This document shows positions 61,801 through 64,000 of a stretch of DNA of 64,000 nt, in pieces; the stretch's first letter is position 1, and every line of letters begins with the position of its first letter. This DNA comes from Bettongia penicillata ogilbyi (taxonomy: Eukaryota; Chordata; Mammalia; Diprotodontia; Potoroidae). Location of the stretch: NCBI GenBank assembly GCA_023548195.1, contig JAJHZJ010000009.1, positions 6,284,215 through 6,348,214 of the forward strand. Direction: 5' to 3'. The translations under genes and the position numbers were made by a program. The notes under the pieces are model-generated. The model saw nothing but the letters and a program-made list of their open reading frames with translations. It made no database searches and had not been told where the DNA came from.

Positions 61801-63699
61801 GGGGGAATTTCATAGATACGGTGTCTGCCCTTTGACCCAGCAATACCATTCTTATGTCTGTTTCTCAGGGTGAGAAAGGTAAAAAGAAAAAGACCCTATG
61901 TGCTCTTAAATATTTATAGCAGCTCTCTTTGTAATAACAAAGAGCTGAAAATTGAGGTGATGCCCATCACTTGGGCAATGGCTGAACAAGTTGTGGTAAA
62001 TCACTGTAAAAAATGATGAGCTGGTTGATTTTAGGAAAACATGAAAAGAGTTACATGAACTGATGCAAAGTGAAGTGAGGAGAACCAAAAGAATGCTGGA
62101 TATAGTAATAGTAATATTTTTTAAAATTTATTTTTAGATTACGACATTCATTTCCACAAAATTTTGAGTTCCAATTTTTCTCCCCATCTCTCCCCTCTCC
62201 CTACCCCATAACACCTTGCATTCTGATTATCCTTTCCCTCAATGTGCCCTCCCTTCTGTCACACCCCACCCTTTCTTTATCCCCATCTTCTCTCTTTTCT
62301 TGAAGGGCAAGATAGATTTCTGTACCCCATTACCTGTATTTCTTATTTCTCGGTTGTATGCAATTCTCAGTATTTATTCCTAAAACTTTGAGTTCAAACT
62401 TCTCTCCCTTCCTCCCTCCTGACCCATTCCTACTGAGAAGGCAAGCAATTCAATACAGGTTATATATATGTCCTTTTGCAAAAGACTTCCATAAAAGTCA
62501 TGTTGTGTAAGACTAACTATATTTCCCTCCATCCTACCCTGTCCCCCCTTTTTTTCCATTCTCTCTCGACCTGTCCCTTCCCAAAAGTATTTACTTCTAG
62601 TTACTCCCTTTTCCCATTTGCCCTCCCTTCTATCATCCCCCTCACCCCTCTTGTCCCCTTCTCCTCTACTTTCCTGTAGTGTAAGATAGATTTTCATACC
62701 AAATTGAGTGAGCATGTTATTCCCTCCTTAAGCCATATGTGAAGAGGGGAAGCTTCACTTTTCCTCTCTCACGTCCTCCCTTTTCTCCTCCATTGATAAT
62801 AGCAATATTTTTTGAAGAATAATAATAATTGTGAATAGCCTTGTCATTCTGAGTATAAATACTCAGATCAACTACAAAGGACCTAAGAAAAGCTGATAAA
62901 TAGAAAGATGTGTAGTATAGTTTTACATAGATTTATAAATATGGTGGCCTTTGCCACCATAGTGGCAAAGTGTTGGGTGGAGAGGAAAGGGGGCAGACCT
63001 TTTGGAACTTTAAATGTAATCTGGAGCTAATTATTACAAGCACAGATTTTCTTCCCTACACATCTATCCACTGGAGGCACACCATGTAATAACTATTTGT
63101 TGTAATGACAAGTTATTCATCAACAAAAACTTCAGAAGTGAGTATATGCACAAGTATATATTTTTTATTTTTTAAGGGAAAAAGATATATAATATTTTGC
63201 TCCTTTAAAAACAAGAATAATAGTTGTCTGGAAAATTCACTTAGGTTGTCTTTCTTTTCCCTGGAAATATGAGGTATTACTGTTTTTTGATCCCTTGAAA
63301 TAGGTATGTACACTACAAATATGAGAGATGTTTTATCAAAATTACTTAAGCTGACCTTTTTATATTTCTTAGTCCTTTTTCCAGTTGTACTAAAAATACC
63401 AAAAATTAAAAATAAAAATTCAAACACTAGATTTTGTAAAAAATTAAGATTCAAAAAAGATTCTCTTTCATACAGTGTCAGCATAACTTAAGTATGTCTA
63501 AATACTGATTTTTGTTAGACGAAGAGAATTTGCAGAGAGAGAGCGTCGAGAGCGGGAACGCATTAGAATGATTCGTGAACGGGAGGAACGGGAGCGCTTA
63601 CAGAGAGAAAGAGAGCGACTAGAAATTGAAAGGCAAAAACTAGAGAGAGAGAGAATGGAGCGCGAACGCTTGGAAAGGGAACGCATTCGAATTGAACAG
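24086..63699 (+). CDS. SLTM: SLTM, SAFB-like transcription modulator (15 coding exons, C-terminus beyond window)
   Basis: Nuclear SAP/RRM protein of the SAFB family, which binds scaffold-attachment DNA and RNA and generally represses transcription. Exons: 24086-24253, 25754-25844, 41709-41773, 43875-44069, 44547-44594, 49785-49812, 51232-51700, 52271-52320, 54212-54330, 59095-59244, 59348-59457, 59566-59729, 60619-60704, 60909-61066, 63519-63699. They join to 2,082 nt (694 codons) without a stop; all introns are GT-AG and phases agree. Visible parts: SAP domain (about residues 24-58), acidic region (about 60-350, '[20 protein letters not shown]'), Ser-rich stretch, RRM (about 386-464), Lys/Ser/Glu linker and Arg/Glu-rich helix (about 600 on). 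The human protein is 1,034 residues, so about one third is missing to the right. Recognised from close agreement with SLTM rather than SAFB/SAFB2. Confidence 0.96.
24487..24620 (+). repeat. GC-rich 40-bp minisatellite in SLTM intron 1
   Basis: CGGGCTCTGGGCTGCGCTCT begins at 24,491 and again at 24,531, giving two perfect 40-bp units. A third, diverged unit starts at 24,571. It lies within the CpG island and also creates spurious long open frames on both strands. Confidence 0.9.
24790..25205 (+). repeat. Degenerate AT-rich tandem field in intron 1
   Basis: Repeated variants of 'gagatctacatagactta' and 'gagatctagatatatagatt' recur roughly every 40-60 bases for about 400 bp. They look like an old minisatellite with diverged units. 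Confidence 0.65.
25237..25275 (+). repeat. 15-bp direct repeat
   Basis: AACGGTTGGTCTTTC occurs twice in tandem (25,237-25,251 and 25,252-25,266), followed by a partial third copy. Confidence 0.85.
25276..25753. other. Rest of SLTM intron 1
   Basis: Unique AT-rich intron sequence. No repeat or RNA gene seen. Confidence 0.5.
25754..25844 (+). CDS. SLTM: SLTM coding exon 2
   Basis: 91 nt, encoding '[20 protein letters not shown]', the end of the SAP domain and the start of the acidic linker. Acceptor ACATAG, donor AAAG|GTTGTT (a weak donor lacking the usual A at +3). Ends in phase 1. Confidence 0.95.
25845..26929. other. SLTM intron 2, first part
   Basis: Unique AT-rich sequence. The last stretch (26,847-26,929) is T- and pyrimidine-rich and is probably the tail side of the 7SL retrocopy. 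Confidence 0.45.
26930..27212 (-). pseudogene. 7SL (SRP) RNA retropseudogene
   Basis: The minus strand aligns over its length to 7SL RNA. Plus-strand landmarks in antisense order: 'gtctccctgtttctccc' (3' Alu-domain part), 'attcatagacctgatcctgc', 'tttctgacctgggcaactt', 'tccttaggcagcttagtggc', 'taccatattggtgctgaact', and finally 'caggcatgtgccac' (5' Alu domain). The S domain, absent from Alu- or B1-type SINEs, is present, so it derives from a 7SL transcript itself. Roughly 25-30% diverged with small gaps; non-functional. Confidence 0.85.
27213..27509. other. Intron 2 sequence, nothing recognised
   Basis: AT-rich intron sequence without a nameable feature. Confidence 0.4.
27510..27725 (-). repeat. 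MIR-family SINE, antisense
   Basis: 'tgctttacattatctcattt', 'cctatttaataaatg', 'gatttgaattctggttcccc' and 'ctctgctcactacacca' are the antisense MIR body and head. Confidence 0.75.
27726..29975. other. Intron 2 unique sequence
   Basis: Mostly unassigned AT-rich intron DNA. A weak L2-like antisense piece is seen at 28,835-28,935 ('aaggagcatttattaaggga', 'tccctgctctcaaagacc'). Confidence 0.4.
29976..31435 (-). mobile_element. L2 LINE, long antisense fragment
   Basis: About 1.4 kb in consistent antisense L2 order: 'ctcagagaacttaca', 'aaccaagccttgaaggaaga', 'tggaaatggaatgtcatgca', 'gggaattgacatggtcatat', 'ttctggaggtagaatcacca', 'ttaatgtgttgagtttgagg', 'caacagacatacagatcaga'. The ORF2 frame is destroyed. 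The small frames at 31,066-31,359 are chance frames inside it. Confidence 0.75.
31591..33912 (-). mobile_element. Composite HAL1 insertion built from two templates
   Basis: On the minus strand it begins with the 5' UTR and first about 112 codons of ORF1 of one copy (33,912-33,038). It switches abruptly to the 5' end of a second copy (33,037, GGAGTCAAGATGGCGGAG). After about 280 bp that copy jumps from its 5' UTR into the C-terminal part of ORF1 (near 32,753), then runs through the 3' UTR to the poly(A) side at 31,591. One direct repeat CTCAGAAGATT (31,580-31,590 and 33,913-33,923) flanks the whole, so it most likely entered as one cDNA. Confidence 0.78.
32630..33374 (-). pseudogene. Broken HAL1 ORF1 pieces
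   Basis: 33,374-33,038 carries ORF1 residues 1 to about 112 in frame, then runs into the foreign 5' UTR. 32,755-32,630 carries the last part of ORF1, fused to 5'-UTR sequence in a chance 84-codon frame (32,884-32,630). The RRM-coding middle is absent, so no functional ORF1 protein is possible. Confidence 0.85.
33925..34575 (-). mobile_element. Old L1 LINE 3' fragment between two HAL1 copies
   Basis: Antisense, strongly diverged L1 3' end. The order 'ttgatacgtcacagtttgtt', 'gctgccatgaatattttgtt', 'aggtgtacatgcttggcagc' parallels the better preserved L1s at 1,480-2,430 and 46,640-47,690. Confidence 0.6.
35438..35508 (+). repeat. (TG)n tract in HAL1 3' UTR
   Basis: Imperfect TG array at the same relative site as in the other HAL1 copies. 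Confidence 0.85.
35643..36743 (-). pseudogene. HAL1 ORF1 pseudogene
   Basis: Same length and order as the intact ORF1 at 14,500-15,600 but broken. There is a frameshift near 36,435, a stop in the coiled coil near 36,275 and another frameshift near 36,025. The remaining frames still show the RRM and C-terminal motifs ('[20 protein letters not shown]', '[16 protein letters not shown]'). Confidence 0.9.
37403..38020. other. Intron 2 sequence with a strong cryptic acceptor and an (ATGG)n array
   Basis: Unique sequence. A good pyrimidine tract plus AG ends at 37,667, and (ATGG)n lies at 37,888-37,946. Confidence 0.5.
37888..37946 (+). repeat. (ATGG)n microsatellite
   Basis: About 14 ATGG/GGAT tetramers with a single interruption ('gggtgg') near the start. 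Confidence 0.93.
38020..38870 (+). repeat. CR1/L3-type LINE 3' part
   Basis: Sense-orientation phrases parallel the element at 20,160-20,815 ('cctctactattgcagtagct' versus the 'cactcttggactactccaat' site, 'ttacctccaagttcaactat', 'ttaacttccttcaagtctca'). Strongly diverged. Confidence 0.55.
38871..39045 (-). repeat. MIR-family SINE, antisense
   Basis: 'ccctcattttgcagatggga', 'aactgaagcccaggatggtc' and 'caagatcacacagagtaaac' are the antisense MIR core. Confidence 0.75.
39046..39509. other. Intron 2 sequence, nothing recognised
   Basis: Unassigned intron DNA. Confidence 0.4.
39510..39745 (-). repeat. MIR-family SINE, antisense
   Basis: 'agtgcaaagcacttcatata', 'ccctattttacagatgagaa', 'ctagcatcagaggtgggctt' and 'gaattcaaacccttgactga' are in antisense MIR order. 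Confidence 0.75.
39746..41159. other. Intron 2 sequence, nothing recognised
   Basis: AT-rich intron DNA with poly(T)/T-rich runs near 40,110-40,145. No gene or clear repeat. Confidence 0.4.
41160..41540 (-). repeat. MIR-family SINE followed by an old L1 3'-UTR fragment
   Basis: 41,160-41,285 is antisense MIR ('gatgggaaagctgaggcccc', 'aagaattacagagttggtaa'). 41,286-41,540 matches the older L1 3'-UTR family also seen at 10,840 and 33,960 ('atttcagcaaaactatccaa'). Confidence 0.55.
41709..41773 (+). CDS. SLTM: SLTM coding exon 3
   Basis: 65 nt, acidic ('[15 protein letters not shown]'). Acceptor CTTTTAG, donor AAG|GTATAG. It lies after the 15.9-kb intron 2. Confidence 0.95.
41774..43777. other. 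SLTM intron 3, unique sequence
   Basis: No repeat that I can name. Small frames are chance. It ends with a T29 run just before exon 4. Confidence 0.45.
43778..43806 (+). repeat. T29 homopolymer upstream of exon 4
   Basis: 29 T, directly followed by GAG|GTAAGA, 68 bases before exon 4. Confidence 0.95.
43875..44069 (+). CDS. SLTM: SLTM coding exon 4
   Basis: 65 codons of acidic, low-complexity linker with the conserved '[12 protein letters not shown]'. Acceptor ATTAAAAG, with a weak immediate pyrimidine tract; donor CAG|GTATTT. Phase 0 at both ends, so skipping would keep the frame. Confidence 0.94.
44070..44546. other. SLTM intron 4
   Basis: Unique AT-rich intron, nothing recognised. Confidence 0.5.
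44547..44594 (+). CDS. SLTM: SLTM coding exon 5
   Basis: 16 codons ('[16 protein letters not shown]'). Acceptor ACTTAG, donor CCA|GTAAGT. Phase 0 at both ends, so a skippable cassette. Confidence 0.94.
44595..46629. other. SLTM intron 5, first part
   Basis: Unassigned intron DNA. No gene or clear repeat. Confidence 0.4.
46630..47690 (-). mobile_element. L1 LINE 3' end, antisense to SLTM
   Basis: The 3' UTR starts at a T-rich edge (46,640). The ORF2 C-terminus, read on the minus strand at 47,475-47,284, includes '[12 protein letters not shown]'. 5'-truncated and decayed. At about 47,690 it passes directly into HAL1-type 3'-UTR sequence. Confidence 0.85.
47690..47835 (-). mobile_element. HAL1-type 3'-UTR piece joined to L1
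   Basis: 'ctaactgtatttccttccat' followed by 'cctatccctcccccc', 'ttcaccctgtccttcctcaa' and 'aagtgttttgcttctgacta' equals the central 3'-UTR block of the HAL1 copies (for example 35,005-35,105). Confidence 0.7.
47836..49784. other. SLTM intron 5, last part
   Basis: Unique AT-rich intron, nothing recognised. Confidence 0.45.
49785..49812 (+). CDS. SLTM: SLTM coding exon 6 (28-nt microexon)
   Basis: Encodes 'DGEEEEREK' plus one base. Acceptor TTTTAG, donor AAAG|GTATGT. Its length is not a multiple of three and it is needed for the frame of exon 7. Confidence 0.93.
49813..51231. other. SLTM intron 6 with a repeat-free block
   Basis: 50,150-51,060 is free of recognisable repeats, less AT-rich than other introns and dense in GAAGA-type purine motifs. 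A possible 6-nt exon (CAGACG, 50,113-50,118) lies between TTTCTAG and GTAAGT. Frames at 50,327-50,751 (minus) have no similarity and are taken as chance. Confidence 0.45.
51232..51700 (+). CDS. SLTM: SLTM coding exon 7 (largest exon seen)
   Basis: 469 nt. Carries the strongly conserved block '[20 protein letters not shown]' and the Lys/Glu-rich stretch ending '[14 protein letters not shown]'. Acceptor CTCTTAG, donor AGAG|GTTTGT. Confidence 0.96.
51701..52270. other. SLTM intron 7
   Basis: Unique intron sequence, nothing recognised. Confidence 0.5.
52271..52320 (+). CDS. SLTM: SLTM coding exon 8
   Basis: 50 nt, Ser/Lys-rich ('[16 protein letters not shown]'). Acceptor TTCTTTAG, donor AAAG|GTAATG. 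Confidence 0.95.
52321..54211. other. SLTM intron 8
   Basis: Mostly unique AT-rich sequence with one antisense MIR at 53,450-53,660. Confidence 0.5.
53450..53660 (-). repeat. MIR-family SINE, antisense
   Basis: 'tttaatcctcacgataacct', 'tctcattttacagatgagga', 'aactgaagcccagaatggtt', 'cccagggtcacatagctact' and 'actcaggtcttcccttctcc' are in full antisense MIR order. One of the best preserved copies here. Confidence 0.88.
54212..54330 (+). CDS. SLTM: SLTM coding exon 9 (first half of RRM)
   Basis: 119 nt. A Ser/Thr/Gly linker runs into RRM beta-1 and helix 1: '[20 protein letters not shown]'. The RNP2-like motif is LWVSGL. Donor AAG|GTATTC. Confidence 0.96.
54331..55849. other. SLTM intron 9, first part
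   Basis: Unique AT-rich intron, nothing recognised. Confidence 0.45.
55850..58740 (+). mobile_element. RTE-type LINE remnant, split by an L1
   Basis: Broken frames match RTE-clade ORF2. There is an FADDM-type catalytic block near 58,030 ('[20 protein letters not shown]'), and downstream the RTE C-terminal signature '[17 protein letters not shown]' followed by '[10 protein letters not shown]' (58,440-58,580). Upstream sequence to about 55,850, before the nested L1 at 56,521-57,368, fits more N-terminal parts but is less certain. Many stops and frameshifts; inactive. Confidence 0.75.
56521..57368 (+). mobile_element. L1 LINE 3' end nested in the RTE remnant
   Basis: 848 bp, 5'-truncated. The ORF2 C-terminus is open at 56,579-56,923 ('[20 protein letters not shown]', '[16 protein letters not shown]', '[14 protein letters not shown]'). 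A 3' UTR with a (TG)n tract (57,121-57,145) follows, then an (AAT)n-like tail. The 13-bp duplication AAAAAGATGGGAA (56,508-56,520 and 57,369-57,381) is perfect. This is the youngest-looking L1 fragment in the window. Confidence 0.93.
58741..59094. other. SLTM intron 9, last part
   Basis: Unique intron sequence, nothing recognised. Confidence 0.5.
59095..59244 (+). CDS. SLTM: SLTM coding exon 10 (second half of RRM)
   Basis: 50 codons. RNP1-like segment 'AKCYGIVTM', then '[19 protein letters not shown]'. Acceptor TTTCTTAG, donor AAA|GTAAGC. Phase 0 at both ends, but skipping it would destroy the RRM. Confidence 0.97.
59348..59457 (+). CDS. SLTM: SLTM coding exon 11
   Basis: 110 nt, Lys/Ser-rich ('[17 protein letters not shown]'). 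Acceptor CTTTCAG, donor GCAA|GTAAGA. Confidence 0.95.
59566..59729 (+). CDS. SLTM: SLTM coding exon 12
   Basis: 164 nt ('[20 protein letters not shown]' and '[13 protein letters not shown]'). The acceptor GTGACTAG is preceded by an unusual G8 run between the pyrimidine tract and the AG. Donor ATAA|GTATGC. Confidence 0.94.
59730..60618. other. SLTM intron 12
   Basis: 889 bp of unique intron sequence. No repeat or snoRNA-like box pair that I could support. Confidence 0.5.
60619..60704 (+). CDS. SLTM: SLTM coding exon 13
   Basis: 86 nt, encoding '[20 protein letters not shown]', a segment shared across SAFB-family proteins. Acceptor TTCATTAG, donor AAA|GTAAGT. Confidence 0.96.
60909..61066 (+). 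CDS. SLTM: SLTM coding exon 14
   Basis: 158 nt. Basic region and start of the long charged helix ('[20 protein letters not shown]'). Acceptor TTGCCCAG, donor AGAAG|GTAAAG. Confidence 0.96.
61067..61310. other. SLTM intron 14, first part
   Basis: Mostly unassigned. 61,085-61,200 is vaguely MIR-like in antisense but too diverged to call. Confidence 0.4.
61311..63050 (+). mobile_element. L1 LINE, ORF2 C-terminal part and 3' UTR, with nested HAL1 fragment
   Basis: Starts in ORF2 ('[20 protein letters not shown]') and runs, with deletions and frameshifts, through the C-terminal region into the 3' UTR. The 62,123-62,797 segment is a nested antisense HAL1 3'-UTR piece. Sense to SLTM, inactive. Confidence 0.8.
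62123..62797 (-). mobile_element. HAL1/L1 3'-UTR fragment nested in L1
   Basis: Antisense HAL1 3' UTR, 5'-truncated. The flanking near-repeat AATAGTAATATTTTTT (62,107-62,122) and AATAGCAATATTTTTT (62,798-62,813), with one mismatch in 16, is the target duplication. More diverged than the intron 2 copies. Confidence 0.85.
63051..63518. other. SLTM intron 14, last part
   Basis: Unique AT-rich sequence before exon 15. The minus-strand frame at 63,113-63,484 has no similarity and is judged chance. Confidence 0.5.
63519..63699 (+). CDS. SLTM: SLTM coding exon 15 (Arg/Glu-rich helix, last in window)
   Basis: 181 nt encoding an almost uninterrupted Arg/Glu single helix ('[20 protein letters not shown]'). 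Acceptor TTTGTTAG, donor CAG|GTGCAT, phase 0. Later exons are outside the window. Confidence 0.96.
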
Positions 63700-64000
63700 G
63701 TGCATTAATTTGATAATTAATCATTTGACCTGTAGTGAAATTTACTTTGCTTATAGTAAGTCTAATGTTAGGGCTTGGATTCAGCTACTGAAAGTTAAGT
63801 AATAGTTAATTTTCACTTAGAGTTGTTTAGCAAACTAGTAGTTGATAGCTCTCTATAGCAGCAACATGTCCGCATGACATCATAATTTGATTTTGAGTTG
63901 CAATCCAAACTCTGTCATCTTAAAATCGCTTAAATTCATCTCTCTGTAAAATTGGGCAGTAATGATCGTAGCATCCTAAGACTTGGAAGAAGAGAAAGTC
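63700..64000. other. Start of SLTM intron 15
   Basis: Donor GTGCAT at 63,700. A diverged antisense or sense MIR-like stretch near 63,890-63,990 is possible but weak. Confidence 0.45.

Overview
The window is vertebrate nuclear DNA, most likely from a marsupial. It has long introns, a CpG-island promoter and dense non-LTR retrotransposons. The repeats are L1 of a non-eutherian type, HAL1-like elements (L1 derivatives with ORF1 but no ORF2), MIR/CORE-type SINEs, L2 and CR1/L3 LINE remains and an RTE LINE. No Alu, B1 or other eutherian-specific SINE was recognised. Marsupial origin is inferred from this mix and from the host gene sequence; the species cannot be told.

One protein-coding gene was found: SLTM (SAFB-like transcription modulator), plus strand. 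Its CpG-island promoter lies at about 23.8-24.7 kb. Fifteen consecutive coding exons (24,086-63,699) join in frame to 694 codons. They cover the N-terminal SAP DNA-binding domain, the acidic linker, the RRM (exons 9-10), a Lys/Ser/Glu-rich linker and the start of the Arg/Glu-rich helical region. The C-terminal part lies beyond the right edge. Every junction is GT-AG and the phases agree.

Layout. 1-23.8 kb: intergenic, upstream of SLTM, made largely of LINEs. It holds an L1 with a nested HAL1 fragment, a stack of two nested L1s with a solo LTR, a full-length HAL1 with an intact 366-residue ORF1 (13.5-16.3 kb), a U6 snRNA-L1 chimeric retrocopy (16.6-17.8 kb), a CR1/L3 LINE carrying a perfect (TTCTC)30 array, and an L1 3' end. 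23.8-25.3 kb: promoter, exon 1 and two local tandem-repeat fields. 25.8-41.7 kb: the 15.9-kb intron 2, with a 7SL RNA retropseudogene, L2 and two HAL1 insertions antisense to SLTM. 41.7-64 kb: exons 3-15 with L1, RTE and SINE remains in the introns.

The most interesting material is the retrotransposon biology. The HAL1-like lineage keeps an L1-type YY1 motif at its 5' end and a G-quadruplex-prone 3' UTR, and one copy keeps an open ORF1. One HAL1 insertion is a patchwork that looks like reverse-transcriptase template jumping. The U6-L1 chimera is flanked by a 13-bp target-site duplication. All repeat assignments were made by reading and by comparing copies within the window, not by database search.
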